From contig CASEMN010000002.1 of NCBI GenBank assembly GCA_949289045.1, positions 186,001-250,000 on the forward strand: 64,000 nt of DNA. Direction: 5' to 3'. The notes beneath the pieces were generated by a model. That model was not told where the DNA came from, did no database searches, and saw only the letters and a program-made list of their open reading frames with translations. Within the stretch, counting starts at the first letter, position 1. Each line of letters opens with the position of its first letter. Positions 9,816 through 18,157 of the stretch are shown here, piece after piece. This DNA comes from an uncultured Oscillospiraceae bacterium (GTDB lineage: Bacteria; Bacillota; Clostridia; Oscillospirales; Acutalibacteraceae). The translations under genes were made by a program, and so were the position numbers.

Positions 9816-10840
9816 ATCTCTATACCCTTTTCGCCCTGCTTCATCTCACCGATAATATGAGCCTTTTCGCCGCAGCTTTCAAGGATTCTTACAGCCTCGT
9901 CAGCTTTATCGGGAGCAACTGCGATGCAAAGACCGATACCCATATTAAATGTGTTGAACATATCTCTCTCGGGGATACCCTCGTTCTGGATAATCTTGAA
10001 AATGGGCTTTACGGGAACCTTGCTCTTTTCGATAACAGCGGTAAGGTCGCCCTCGATCATACGCGGAATATTCTCATAGAATCCGCCGCCTGTAATATGT
10101 GAAATTGCGTGAACGTCAACTTTTGACATAAGCTCAAGAAGAGGCTTTACATAAATCTTTGTGGGAGTGAGAAGCTCTTCGCCGAGAGTTTTGCCAAGGT
10201 CGTTCATATGAAGGTTAAGGCGCTCCTCAGATATACGGAAAACCTTTCTGACAAGTGAGAATCCGTTTGAATGAAGACCGGAGGACTCAACACCTATAAG
10301 GGCATCACCTGCACGGAGGTTTTTGCCGTCAACAAGCTTATCTCTATCACCCATACCTACGCAGAAACCTGCAAGGTCATATTCGTCAACAGGATAGAAG
10401 CCGGGCATCTCAGCGGTTTCGCCGCCAACAAGAGCACAGCCTGCCTGTACGCAACCCTCAGCAACACCTTTAACTATCTGCTCAACTTTTTCAGGTATAT
10501 TTTTTCCTACCGCAACATAGTCAAGGAAGAAAAGAGGCTTTGCACCTGAACAAGCAACATCGTTTACGCACATTGCAACGCAGTCGATACCTACTGTATC
10601 ATGTTTATCCATGAGAAAAGCAATTTTAAGCTTTGTTCCCACTCCGTCGGTGCCGGAAACAAGCACGGGATTTGCAATACCTGTCATATCGGGTGCAAAC
10701 ATTCCGCCGAAGCCGCCGATTGCGGACATAACACCGGGAATTCTTGTTCTCTCAACATGGGATTTAATAAGCTCTACTGATTTATAGCCGGCGGTTACGT
10801 CAACGCCCGCATCTTTGTAGCTTTTGCTGAAGCTTTCCAT
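9809..10840 (-). CDS. purM: Phosphoribosylformylglycinamidine cyclo-ligase (AIR synthetase)
   Basis: 343 residues, standard length. It forms AIR from FGAM using ATP, step 5 of the pathway. Typical features are [12 protein letters not shown] at the N-terminus, DGVGTKLK, the [11 protein letters not shown] phosphate loop, and [10 protein letters not shown] in the second half. A strong AGGAGG lies before the ATG. It lies between purF (16-bp gap) and purN (7-bp overlap). Confidence 0.97.
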   Translation of the reverse strand: MESFSKSYKDAGVDVTAGYKSVELIKSHVERTRIPGVMSAIGGFGGMFAPDMTGIANPVLVSGTDGVGTKLKIAFLMDKHDTVGIDCVAMCVNDVACSGAKPLFFLDYVAVGKNIPEKVEQIVKGVAEGCVQAGCALVGGETAEMPGFYPVDEYDLAGFCVGMGDRDKLVDGKNLRAGDALIGVESSGLHSNGFSLVRKVFRISEERLNLHMNDLGKTLGEELLTPTKIYVKPLLELMSKVDVHAISHITGGGFYENIPRMIEGDLTAVIEKSKVPVKPIFKIIQNEGIPERDMFNTFNMGIGLCIAVAPDKADEAVRILESCGEKAHIIGEMKQGEKGIEIC

Positions 10841-10856
10841 TTTGTAGAATCCTCCT

Positions 10857-12293
10857 TTATTTTTTAGACTCGTTTATTTTCTTGCTGAATTTATCTTCAA
10901 AGATAGAATCCTTAATTTCTACGGGATATTTGCCTGTAAAGCATGCATCACAGAAATCACACTTTGAGCCCACTGCAATCTTGTGAAGATTTTCAAGGCT
11001 CAGATAGCCGAGAGAATCAGCGCCGATTTCCTGACGGATCTCGTCAAGAGTGAGACGGCAAGCGATAAGATATTCACGTGAGCTGATATCTGTACCGAAA
11101 TAGCAGGGATTGAGGAAAGGCGGTGAGGAAATACGCATATGAACCTCTGTGGCTCCTGCCTTTCTGAGAAGCTCAACAATGTGAGCGCTGGTTGTACCTC
11201 TAACGATTGAGTCATCTATCATGACAACTCTCTTGCCCTTTACGGCTGCTGAAAGAGGATTAAGCTTAATATGAACGCTCCTCTCTCTCTGTTCCTGAGT
11301 TTCCTGAATGAAAGTTCTGCCTATATAGCGGTTCTTTATGAAACCGAATGCAAAGGGAATACCTGACTCCTCAGAATAACCGATTGCGGCATCAAGACCT
11401 GAATCGGGAACACCGATAACAACATCGGCTTCAACGGGATGCTCCTTTGCCAGATAGCGTCCAGCCATACGGCGTGCCATATGAACGCTTGCTCCGTCGA
11501 TTACGGAATCGGGACGTGCAAAGTAAACGTGCTCGAAAATGCAAAGTGAAGTTTTCTGTCCGCAATGGTCCTCAATGCTGCGGATACCGTTTTCGTCGAT
11601 GATGACGATTTCACCGGGTTTAACGTCACGGACGAACTCAGCGCCAAGGCTGTCAAGAGCACAGGTTTCGGAAGCGAGCATATAGCTGTTTCCGCTCTTA
11701 CCTATGCAAAGGGGACGGAAGCCGTGAGGGTCTCTTACGCCGATAAGCTTACGGGGTGAAACAACAAGGAAAGAATATGCACCCTCAAGCTTGTTCATTG
11801 CAACAGAAATTGCCTCTTCAACGCTGCCCTCGGTAAGTCTCGCCTTTGCAATAAGATAACCGATAAGCTCAGCGTCGCTGTTTGTCTGGAAAATAGCGCC
11901 TGTTGTCTGAAGCTCACGTTTGATTTCTTCAGTGTTTACAAGGCTGCCGTTATTTGAAATAGCCAATGTGCCCTTTGAATAACGCATAACAAGAGGCTGA
12001 GAGTTAATCGGAATAGAATCTTTACCGGCAGAATAGCGGACATGACCGAGACCAATATCTCCCCTGCCGTTTGCTGTAAGCTTTCTGAGTGTATCAGCAT
12101 CGAAAACATCGGGAACAATGCCCATTCCCTTTTCACAGTCGATTATTCCGTCGTTGTTAACTGCAATACCGCAGCTTACCTGACCTCTGTGCTGGAGGGC
12201 AAAAAGAGCAAAATATGCTTCATTTGCCACATTGAGATCGTCTTTGTTATAAATGCCGAACACACCGCATTCTTCATGTATTTTGTCAAACAT
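10857..12293 (-). CDS. purF: Amidophosphoribosyltransferase
   Basis: 478 residues. It catalyses the committed first step of purine synthesis, forming phosphoribosylamine from PRPP and glutamine. The N-terminal glutaminase nucleophile is the cysteine of EECGVFG (residue 9), preceded by a short propeptide. The PRPP-binding loop reads [14 protein letters not shown]. The C-terminus holds a CDFCDACF cysteine cluster, as in Bacillus-type Fe-S enzymes of this family. GGAGG precedes the ATG. It is the second gene of the operon, about 50 bp after purE. Confidence 0.97.
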   Translation of the reverse strand: MFDKIHEECGVFGIYNKDDLNVANEAYFALFALQHRGQVSCGIAVNNDGIIDCEKGMGIVPDVFDADTLRKLTANGRGDIGLGHVRYSAGKDSIPINSQPLVMRYSKGTLAISNNGSLVNTEEIKRELQTTGAIFQTNSDAELIGYLIAKARLTEGSVEEAISVAMNKLEGAYSFLVVSPRKLIGVRDPHGFRPLCIGKSGNSYMLASETCALDSLGAEFVRDVKPGEIVIIDENGIRSIEDHCGQKTSLCIFEHVYFARPDSVIDGASVHMARRMAGRYLAKEHPVEADVVIGVPDSGLDAAIGYSEESGIPFAFGFIKNRYIGRTFIQETQEQRERSVHIKLNPLSAAVKGKRVVMIDDSIVRGTTSAHIVELLRKAGATEVHMRISSPPFLNPCYFGTDISSREYLIACRLTLDEIRQEIGADSLGYLSLENLHKIAVGSKCDFCDACFTGKYPVEIKDSIFEDKFSKKINESKK

Positions 12294-12345
12294 ATATATC
12301 AGCCTCCAAAGTGATTTTGCAAATTAATAATAACAGCTATAAATT

Positions 12346-12840
12346 TTAAGCCTTAAGGCTCTCTGCAAGTGCCTTATCCTTTGCGATAACAGCCTTTTCC
12401 ATATCAGATTTCATTTCATCAAGCTTCTTTGCAAGTGTCTCATCAGAAAGAGCAAGCATCTGTACTGCCAGAATTGCAGCATTTTCAGCGCCGTCTATTG
12501 CTACAGTTGCAACGGGAATACCTGAGGGCATCTGAACTGTTGCAAGAAGAGCATCAAGTCCGTCAAGAGTGGAAGATTTTACAGGAATTCCGATAACGGG
12601 AAGAGTGGTATGAGCTGCAAGAACACCTGCAAGATGTGCAGCTTTTCCAGCCGCAGCTATAATTGCTCCAAAACCATTTTCTTTTGCCTTTGATGAAAAT
12701 TCTGCCGCCTGAACCGGAGTTCTGTGAGCTGACATTACATGAACCTCTGTTTCAACTCCAAACTCGGCAAGCTTTTTTATAGCTTTTCCTACTACCGGTA
12801 AATCACTGTCGCTGCCCATTATTACAGCTACCTTTTTCAT
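12346..12840 (-). CDS. purE: N5-carboxyaminoimidazole ribonucleotide mutase
   Basis: 164 residues, first gene of the purine operon. The N-terminus VAVIMGSDSDLPV and the SAHRTP motif define PurE, which moves the carboxyl group of N5-CAIR to give CAIR (step 6). The glycine-rich loop reads GKAAHL instead of the more usual GGAAHL. The segment ending IPVATVAIDGAENAA looks like the bacterial mutase class, which needs PurK; no purK is present here. Expression is probably controlled by the structured leader and terminator upstream. Confidence 0.96.
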   Translation of the reverse strand: MKKVAVIMGSDSDLPVVGKAIKKLAEFGVETEVHVMSAHRTPVQAAEFSSKAKENGFGAIIAAAGKAAHLAGVLAAHTTLPVIGIPVKSSTLDGLDALLATVQMPSGIPVATVAIDGAENAAILAVQMLALSDETLAKKLDEMKSDMEKAVIAKDKALAESLKA

Positions 12841-12889
12841 ACTCTCGACATCCTTTCAAAATTTATAAATTTGGTGGTTTTTCCAAAGT

Positions 12890-12916
12890 AAAAAGGCTGC
12901 GGTTATAACGCAGCCT
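12890..12916 (-). terminator. Leader terminator (attenuator) in front of purE
   Basis: On the minus strand a perfect 8-bp stem AGGCTGCG / CGCAGCCT with a seven-base loop is followed by five T. It lies between the purE promoter and the purE start codon, about 50 nt from the ATG, so it can only act as a conditional terminator. AAAAGGC (12966-12972) upstream can pair with GCCTTTT, the 3' edge of this terminator, for seven pairs, and is a candidate antiterminator. Confidence 0.85.
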
Positions 12917-12921
12917 GCTTT

Positions 12922-13017
12922 TCACCTTTTGGTTTTTGACACACTGATACTGGGCTTAATAGCGTGCCTTTTATTCAGTTTTGTGTTTAAAGGCGAAACT
13001 GAAAAACAGGTCACCAC
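12922..13017 (-). CDS. Possible leader ORF inside the purE leader
   Basis: On the minus strand a GTG with AGGTGAG just upstream opens a 31-codon frame whose TGA lies six bases before the attenuator stem. The peptide has no obvious amino-acid bias. It overlaps the predicted aptamer-like fold, so it may be accidental. It is recorded because a translated leader would be an alternative way to work the attenuator. Confidence 0.2.
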   Translation of the reverse strand: MVTCFSVSPLNTKLNKRHAIKPSISVSKTKR

Positions 13018-13034
13018 AAACTCACCTACCCAGT
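12949..13034 (-). promoter_or_regulatory. Structured purE leader, riboswitch candidate of unassigned class
   Basis: On the minus strand the transcript folds inside an outer stem ACTGGG (13034-13029) with CCCAGT (12954-12949). Inside are a short stem AGGT/ACCT and an 8-bp hairpin TTCAGTTT/AAACTGAA (13003-12996 with 12981-12974). The hairpin loop contains GCCTTT (12994-12989), which can pair with AAAGGC (12971-12966) just after the hairpin, giving an H-type pseudoknot. The same AAAAGGC can instead pair with the terminator. I could not match it to the guanine, PRPP/ykkC, THF, ZTP or T-box consensus. Confidence 0.5.
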
Positions 13035-13054
13035 TATCTCGTCAATACCTAATT

Positions 13055-13083
13055 ATTCTATTGCAAAACAGGGATAATTTCAA
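13055..13083 (-). promoter_or_regulatory. Promoter of the purine operon
   Basis: On the minus strand TTGAAA (13083-13078), a 17-bp spacer and TAGAAT (13060-13055). The predicted start near 13048-13050 is about 210 nt before purE, leaving room for the leader. Confidence 0.75.
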
Positions 13084-13186
13084 TAGATTGCAACAGCATT
13101 TGATTTTTTTCTACATATAGATTGATTAACACCTTTAGTTGTGCATAATGTTTTGTATACTTTGCCTTTATTCGGCATTATGCCAA

Positions 13187-13215
13187 TTGACAGGCGTCTA
13201 ACATTCCTATATCAT
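13187..13215 (+). promoter_or_regulatory. Promoter of the lipoprotein gene
   Basis: TTGACA, 17-bp spacer, TATCAT, about 35 bp before the start codon. A small palindrome GGCATTATGCC lies just upstream of the -35 box. Confidence 0.65.
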
Positions 13216-13248
13216 TTATTTGTGAAAATATGCGTACGAGGTGATTAA

Positions 13249-13848
13249 ATGAAACACGCAGTAAAATCCATAGCCTGTGTCCTCCTTGCCCTTGCTCTTA
13301 CTCTTACTTTTTTCGGATGCATGGCTGAACAAAACATGGTTACAGACGGAATTAAAAAATTCGATGAAATATCTTCTGATTATAAAATTCCCGAAGACGA
13401 TATTCAGATTTCTGAATCCAGCGACAGCTCCACAATAAACTACACCTATGCTTTTGATATTTCCGCAGGAAGCTCTAAAATCACCCTTTTAGCTTCCGCA
13501 GATAAAAAATCAAAGGAATTCATTAAAAGCTCGGTTTGGTTTGTTGGCTCAGGTCAGAACGCCAACGGAGAAATAGACCAGAGCACTGTCGATGATTTCT
13601 GCAAAATTTCCGGATATTCTATCCTTTCTTTTACAGAGCTTACAGAGGCTGACGTAGACACGATTATTGAAGAACTTAAAGTAAATCTTCCTGAGTCCTA
13701 TAACGGAAAAACATCTCTTACAAAAGACGTAGGAAACTACCGTTTTGGTTTTTCCTCTACAGCTATAATGACAGGCTTTACTATTGTGAACTTAAACGCC
13801 AAAGCAAACTCCTCCTCTGAGGATGTAACAGCAAAAGCCGCTCAGTAA
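13249..13848 (+). CDS. Putative lipoprotein of unknown function
   Basis: 199 residues. A basic N-terminus and hydrophobic stretch end in FFGC (Cys24), a plausible but weak lipobox, suggesting a lipoprotein anchored on the outer face of the membrane. The rest is soluble and rich in Ser, Asp and Lys; I recognise no domain. GAGGTG lies seven bases before the ATG. It is a single-gene unit with its own promoter and terminator, transcribed away from the purine operon. Confidence 0.75.
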   Translation: MKHAVKSIACVLLALALTLTFFGCMAEQNMVTDGIKKFDEISSDYKIPEDDIQISESSDSSTINYTYAFDISAGSSKITLLASADKKSKEFIKSSVWFVGSGQNANGEIDQSTVDDFCKISGYSILSFTELTEADVDTIIEELKVNLPESYNGKTSLTKDVGNYRFGFSSTAIMTGFTIVNLNAKANSSSEDVTAKAAQ

Positions 13849-13864
13849 AATTAACACAAAAATT

Positions 13865-13887
13865 ACCCGTCGGAAAATCCGGCGGGT
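13865..13887. terminator. Bidirectional terminator between converging genes
   Basis: A 9-bp stem (ACCCGTCGG with CCGGCGGGT, one G-T pair) and a five-base loop, with T-rich flanks on both strands. It serves the lipoprotein gene and the converging QueG-like gene. Confidence 0.85.
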
Positions 13888-13903
13888 TTAATTTTTCTGA
13901 TAT

Positions 13904-14599
13904 TCACTTTCGGAGCTTTCCCGCAGGACAAACCTTCATGCAAATTCCGCAGACGGCTCCCCTGCCTATCATTTTAAACTCTTTTTTCATAAAAGTACTG
14001 CACTTTTCGGGGTCGAAGATTTCGCTTCTATCTACCCCCGGATACCAGTCTTTTCCCTTTATGGCTCCTGAAGGACAGGCATCTGTGCAGAGATCACAGC
14101 CGATACAGATGTTTTCCGAAATCGGCACTTCTCTCTCCAGGGGACAGTCTGTGAAAAGTGAGCCGAGACGGACTCTCGCTCCGTATTCTCTGTGGAGGAA
14201 CAATGAATTTTTTCCCACTGTTCCAAGTCCCGAAAGATACGCAACCTTTTTATGGGAATAGCGGCCGCAGTAATTCCAGCCGTCCTTATTTATGCTCTGA
14301 GAAGCGGCAACGGTAATATAACGGTATCCCCTTTTTTCGAGGAACATTCCCGCTCTCAAAAGCAGAGAATCAATAAGAGCATTGACCGCTCTGTAGTGGC
14401 TGAAATAAGTATGAGTTGGGGCGCCGTCTATTTCGTCAATTATTGCGTCGGAAAGCTTTACTACAACGCTCACACCCCAGCGGCAGGAACCGAAATCCCC
14501 GTCGTCAATTTCCGCAAAGCCTACATCTGAAGCTCCCGCTGAAAGAAGAAATTCTTTCAGCTCTTTTTGTATATCAGTCAATTGAATTTCCCCTTTCAT
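13904..14599 (-). CDS. QueG-like protein with two 4Fe-4S clusters
   Basis: 231 residues. The central text (YSHKKVAYLSGLGTVGKNSL, then a GARVRLGSLFTD segment) resembles epoxyqueuosine reductase. The C-terminal part has two cluster motifs: CIGCDLCTDACP, and a second made of CGICMKVCP plus the Cys of a CSTF segment. True QueG, which performs the last step of queuosine synthesis in tRNA, is longer, so this is a shorter relative whose substrate is uncertain. It lies 24 bp downstream of the pyridoxamine kinase gene on the same strand. Confidence 0.72.
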   Translation of the reverse strand: MKGEIQLTDIQKELKEFLLSAGASDVGFAEIDDGDFGSCRWGVSVVVKLSDAIIDEIDGAPTHTYFSHYRAVNALIDSLLLRAGMFLEKRGYRYITVAASQSINKDGWNYCGRYSHKKVAYLSGLGTVGKNSLFLHREYGARVRLGSLFTDCPLEREVPISENICIGCDLCTDACPSGAIKGKDWYPGVDRSEIFDPEKCSTFMKKEFKMIGRGAVCGICMKVCPAGKLRK

Positions 14600-14623
14600 T
14601 AAGCTTTTAAAAGTTTAATATTT

Positions 14624-15448
14624 TTATTTGAGTCTGTCAATAAGGAAGGGCATTGCTGTTTCAAAATCAACGCCGTAGAAATCTTCCCCTACTCTGTTAA
14701 AGGTTATCTTGATACACTCAACTGTATAATCAGCGGCAAGTTTTACGGCATCCTCCATGCTCTTTCCTCTCATAAGTGCACCTACAAAGGTTGAGGAGAA
14801 TACATCACCTGTACCATGATAACCTACAGGTATTTTTTCGTGGCTGTACATGCTTCTCTCGCCTGTTTTACAGTTATAGCAGATAACTCCGTATTTGCCA
14901 TCCAGCACAACGCCTTTAAGCACTACCTTTTTGCTGCCAAGAGCCGCAAGCTTTTTGAGAAGCTCATCAATGTAGCTTTCGTCATACTCTGTTTTATATT
15001 CGCTGCCTGTAAGGAAGCTTGCCTCAGTGATGTTGGGAAGAATGATATCTGCCTTGCCGCAGAGCTTTGCCATCTCCTTGGGGAATTCGCTGTCAAAAGC
15101 AGGATAGAGCTTTCCGTTATCAGCCATAGCAGGGTCAACAACTACAAGAGTGTCGTCTTTAAGCTTGTCGATAACCGACATAACAGTAGCTATCTGCTGA
15201 CCTGAAGCGAGGTAACCGGTGTAAATACCGTCAAACTTAATTCCCTCATTTTTCCAGTGGTCAGTAATAGGCACAATCTGATCGTCAAGATCCTTGCAGG
15301 TAAAGCCCTTAAACATTGTATGGGTGGACAAAACAGCAGTTGGAATAATAGCAGCTTCAACACCCATTGCTGAAATTATCGGAAGAGCAACTGTAATTGA
15401 GCACTTTCCGAGACATGAAATATCCTGAATTGTAACAATTCTTTTCAT
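14624..15448 (-). CDS. Pyridoxamine/pyridoxal kinase
   Basis: 274 residues of the PfkB-like ribokinase superfamily, close to PdxY/PdxK: the N-terminus IVTIQDISCLGKCS, the central VVVDPAMADNGKLY, and the GYHGTGDVFSS anion-hole motif near the C-terminus. It phosphorylates B6 vitamers to make pyridoxal phosphate in salvage. An in-frame GTG at 15457 exists, but GAGG lies eight bases before the ATG at 15448, which is preferred. It is upstream of the QueG-like gene and may share its transcript. Confidence 0.88.
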   Translation of the reverse strand: MKRIVTIQDISCLGKCSITVALPIISAMGVEAAIIPTAVLSTHTMFKGFTCKDLDDQIVPITDHWKNEGIKFDGIYTGYLASGQQIATVMSVIDKLKDDTLVVVDPAMADNGKLYPAFDSEFPKEMAKLCGKADIILPNITEASFLTGSEYKTEYDESYIDELLKKLAALGSKKVVLKGVVLDGKYGVICYNCKTGERSMYSHEKIPVGYHGTGDVFSSTFVGALMRGKSMEDAVKLAADYTVECIKITFNRVGEDFYGVDFETAMPFLIDRLK

Positions 15449-15478
15449 AACTGACACCTCTCTTTTCTTTATGGATAC

Positions 15479-15507
15479 ATGATAGCAGAAAAAGTGTCAT
15501 AGTTAAA
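15479..15507 (-). promoter_or_regulatory. Likely promoter of the pyridoxamine kinase gene
   Basis: On the minus strand TTTAAC, 17-bp spacer, and TATCAT preceded by TGC (an extended -10). About 30 bp upstream of the chosen ATG. The -35 match is poor. Confidence 0.45.
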
Positions 15508-15552
15508 TATACAATTTTCAGTCATTTTAAAGAGGTCAATTTTGAGAATAAC

Positions 15553-16041
15553 TTAAAAATCCTCCAACTCTGAAAAGACTACCTTTTCTTTCTCAGCAGC
15601 GCCGCAGTATAAATAGTCGGTATATCTTCCTTTTTCCATATAGTGTTTAAGCACATACTCGGCTGTATACGGCATTTTCTTTTCTGTAACTTTTTCAAAT
15701 TCCACCCATTGCAGCTTTCCTTCACTACAATAGTTCTGAACGCTAACCCCATTACGCAAATCAGCGAAAAAATAGTAGTTTATACGTATTTCACCGTTCT
15801 TATTTCTAAGGGTTATATACCTGAGTTTTATATTTTCCAAATCATTCTCATCAAGATTTATTTCTTCTTTCAGTTCTCTAAGCATTGCTCTTTTAGCGTC
15901 ATTAAACTCATCCTTCTCAAAATGTCCGCCTATGCCGCACCAGGAGGGGGCTACAACCCGTGAACCGATTCTGTACAGCATCAGCATTTTATTTTCCGCC
16001 ATAATGTAAACCGACGCCATATTTCTTAAATGTCCATCCAT
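15553..16041 (-). CDS. Nudix hydrolase
   Basis: 162 residues. A Nudix-box-like region runs from GGHFEKDEF to LRELKEEINL, carrying the REL-EE glutamates that bind the metal. The distance between the first Glu and the RE pair appears two residues longer than in the consensus. The N-terminal text (YRIGSRVVAPSWCGIGGHFE) is like 8-oxo-dGTP diphosphatase relatives. The substrate is unknown. GGAG lies eight bases before the ATG. It is a single gene between intergenic gaps. Confidence 0.8.
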   Translation of the reverse strand: MDGHLRNMASVYIMAENKMLMLYRIGSRVVAPSWCGIGGHFEKDEFNDAKRAMLRELKEEINLDENDLENIKLRYITLRNKNGEIRINYYFFADLRNGVSVQNYCSEGKLQWVEFEKVTEKKMPYTAEYVLKHYMEKGRYTDYLYCGAAEKEKVVFSELEDF

Positions 16042-16109
16042 TTGAAAATCTCCTTTGCATTAATCGGTTTGATAATATCACAGTGTCAATAAAACATCAA
16101 CGACAAAAA

Positions 16110-16135
16110 AGGCTCCGTCCTTTAAGACGAAGCCT
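16110..16135. terminator. Terminator after the ECF S-component gene
   Basis: A 10-bp stem (AGGCTCCGTC with GACGAAGCCT, one mismatch) and a six-base loop. On the minus strand it is followed by six T. Confidence 0.88.
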
Positions 16136-16184
16136 GATTTTTATTATATATACTTACTGTTTTCGTTTCTTTATCGTATTTTAA

Positions 16185-16997
16185 TTATACTCTTGTCTTT
16201 ACCTTTTTAAGGGCCATGCTCACAGGAACGGCAATTATTACAGCTGCTACAATTTCAAGAACTGCATTGATTGTAAACGCTGCAAGGACATATTTAAGGA
16301 AACCACCAAAGGACATGACGGTAATTCCGAGCTCCTTGCCGAACTCTCCACCGTGGAAAATATAAATAGCTCCCATTACGAAAATCGTATTGGTAATGCA
16401 GCCTGCAATTGCGGCGATTCCTGCGGGTATGTTATTCTTTTTGCCTTTTGCATCCTCCTTTTTAGGATCAAAAACAAGATAAAGGCAGCCTGCAATTATA
16501 AGAGCAAATACAACAACACCTATCAGAGCAACTGCAAAACCTGCCCATTGTGCCTGCTTTGCAAAGCTTACAGCGGAAATTACTGCAACACCTGCAAGAA
16601 GAGCGGCAATAACAGCAGCAATTGTCTGAGCAGTTTTGCCTATTTTATCGGCTTTTGCAGCAATGGCAAAAACAGCTCCTGCTACAAATCCCGCAAGAAC
16701 ACGGGGAATAAGTGATACCGCCGGGTTCCAGAAAATAGCGCCCTCAAGAGGTGACGGCGGAGCCAGAACTGCTTTCACAATACATGAAACTCCCCACACT
16801 GCGCCAAGGATTGCGCCGGATTTTGGTCCCATAACAATTGCGCCGATAATAACGGGAATGTGAATAATCGTGATACTCAGAACACCGTAGCTGATGTATC
16901 CAATATTTGGCACAAAGGTTAAAAGGATGATGAGCGCTGAAAGCACTCCCAGCTGAGTGAGCGTTAGGACACTCTTGGTTGATTTTTTGCTTTTCAT
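16185..16997 (-). CDS. ECF transporter S component, probably pantothenate (PanT-like)
   Basis: 270 residues, very hydrophobic, with about six or more membrane helices. The N-terminal half (ALIILLTFVPNIGYISYG, then GPKSGAILGAVWGVS) is typical of energy-coupling-factor substrate-binding subunits. The gene directly follows coaX, a pantothenate kinase, so pantothenate is the likely vitamin. Uptake would use ECF ATPases and EcfT encoded elsewhere. It is longer than most S components (about 180-200 residues), because of an extra hydrophobic and charged segment around residues 115-190. AAGGAGG precedes the ATG. Confidence 0.82.
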   Translation of the reverse strand: MKSKKSTKSVLTLTQLGVLSALIILLTFVPNIGYISYGVLSITIIHIPVIIGAIVMGPKSGAILGAVWGVSCIVKAVLAPPSPLEGAIFWNPAVSLIPRVLAGFVAGAVFAIAAKADKIGKTAQTIAAVIAALLAGVAVISAVSFAKQAQWAGFAVALIGVVVFALIIAGCLYLVFDPKKEDAKGKKNNIPAGIAAIAGCITNTIFVMGAIYIFHGGEFGKELGITVMSFGGFLKYVLAAFTINAVLEIVAAVIIAVPVSMALKKVKTRV

Positions 16998-17006
16998 AAA
17001 TTATTA

Positions 17007-17074
17007 CCTCCTTGCTGCTGCTCCATTAAATAAAGGATGCAGCGCCGGGGCGTGATTTATTCACGCCTTACTGC
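17007..17074 (-). promoter_or_regulatory. Structured 5' leader of the pantothenate transporter gene
   Basis: On the minus strand GGCGTGA/TCACGCC forms a 7-bp hairpin inside GCAG (17074-17071) paired with CTGC (17042-17039), separated by an internal loop. The same CTGC can instead pair downstream: CTGC-A-TCC (17042-17035) with GGAGCAG (17024-17018), right beside the ribosome binding site AAGGAGG (17013-17007). Two mutually exclusive folds next to a ribosome binding site suggest translational control. No known class was recognised. Confidence 0.35.
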
Positions 17075-17148
17075 GAAACGAAAACAGCGGTATAATCTGA
17101 AAAATTTATTTTAACTGCCAAGGAACAGCATATAAAATGTAAAACAAA

Positions 17149-17922
17149 TCACTTTGACGAATTTCTATCGTATAAAATCTTTAATCCTTTAAGTATGAGT
17201 TCTCCGTCAAAACTTACCTTTCTGCGGCAGTTGCGGACTATTTCCCCGGCAAAGCCGCCTGTTGCAACTATGCTTTTAACAGGACATTTAAGCTCATCCT
17301 CTATTCTGTCCGCCATGCCGTCAAGCATTGCGGCTGTGCCAAACACTGTGCCGGACTGCATACAGTCTATTGTATTTGTGCCGATTGTGTGGGCGGGAGC
17401 TGAAAGACTTATACCTGGAAGCTGAGAAGTTTTTGTAGCGAGAGCCTCAACGGAAATTCCCACTCCTGCGGCAATAGTACATCCTCTGAAATCTCCGTTT
17501 TCATCTATTACGCTGATTTTTGTAGCTGTACCCAAATCCATAACAAGACATGGCAGCGAGAAAAGCTCAATTGCGGCAACTGCTCCCGCAACAAGGTCGG
17601 CTCCCAACTCTCCGGGATCATCGGTGCGAATATTAAGTCCCGTTTTAATTCCGGGTCCTACCATGAGAGGAGTACGACCCGTTACAAATTCCACGGCTTC
17701 TTTAACTGCCCTTGTAAGCTCCGGCACAACGGAACCAATAATAGCACCTGAAAAATCAGAGCCTTTCACACCGTTAAGACGTAAAAGGTCGTGGAACTCC
17801 GCCGCATATTGATCCCTTGTTCTTCTCCGGTCTGTAGAAAGACGAAGTACAAACATAAGCTCCTCTTTTTTATATGCGCCTAAAGTTATATTTGTGTTTC
17901 CTATATCAACTGTTAATACCAT
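17149..17922 (-). CDS. coaX: Type III pantothenate kinase
   Basis: 257 residues. The N-terminus VLTVDIGNTNITLG is the phosphate-binding signature of CoaX, and a DLGTATKISVID segment and GAxxxGxxLSxxAL-like stretch follow as in the family. It phosphorylates pantothenate, the first step to coenzyme A; type III enzymes need a monovalent cation and are not inhibited by CoA. A TTG sits one codon upstream; the ATG at 17922 has GGAGG seven bases before it. The predicted pantothenate transporter follows. Confidence 0.95.
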   Translation of the reverse strand: MVLTVDIGNTNITLGAYKKEELMFVLRLSTDRRRTRDQYAAEFHDLLRLNGVKGSDFSGAIIGSVVPELTRAVKEAVEFVTGRTPLMVGPGIKTGLNIRTDDPGELGADLVAGAVAAIELFSLPCLVMDLGTATKISVIDENGDFRGCTIAAGVGISVEALATKTSQLPGISLSAPAHTIGTNTIDCMQSGTVFGTAAMLDGMADRIEDELKCPVKSIVATGGFAGEIVRNCRRKVSFDGELILKGLKILYDRNSSK

Positions 17923-18011
17923 CAAAGCACCTCCGCAAGGTTTTCTTTTATCTATTTTTAAACGCCTTTTTAAGATTCAAAAACTGTTTTACGTAATTAT
18001 TCAACGCTGGT

Positions 18012-18040
18012 ATTATATCTCAAAAACAATGATAAATCAA
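18012..18040 (-). promoter_or_regulatory. Promoter of coaX
   Basis: On the minus strand TTGATT, 17-bp spacer, TATAAT. It is followed by an untranslated leader of about 85 nt in which I see no clear structure. Confidence 0.72.
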
Positions 18041-18157
18041 TTTAAGGTTGAAAACTTAACCGATAATTACTATTATATATTGATATAAGAAAAAGAGTTT
18101 TATAATTACAGCAATCAATATTAATTTGAGTTTCTGTGATTTTTAAAGGAAATAAAA

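Noticed and set aside
12949-13034. ZTP, THF, PRPP or guanine riboswitch in the purE leader
   Set aside because: The phrase TAACTGGGTAGGTGAG first suggested THF or ZTP RNA, but the other conserved segments of those classes, and the guanine and ykkC cores, are absent. It is kept as unassigned.
12929-13120. 63-codon plus-strand frame in the purE-lipoprotein gap
   Set aside because: It lies opposite the purE leader and contains the terminator hairpin; it has no ribosome binding site.
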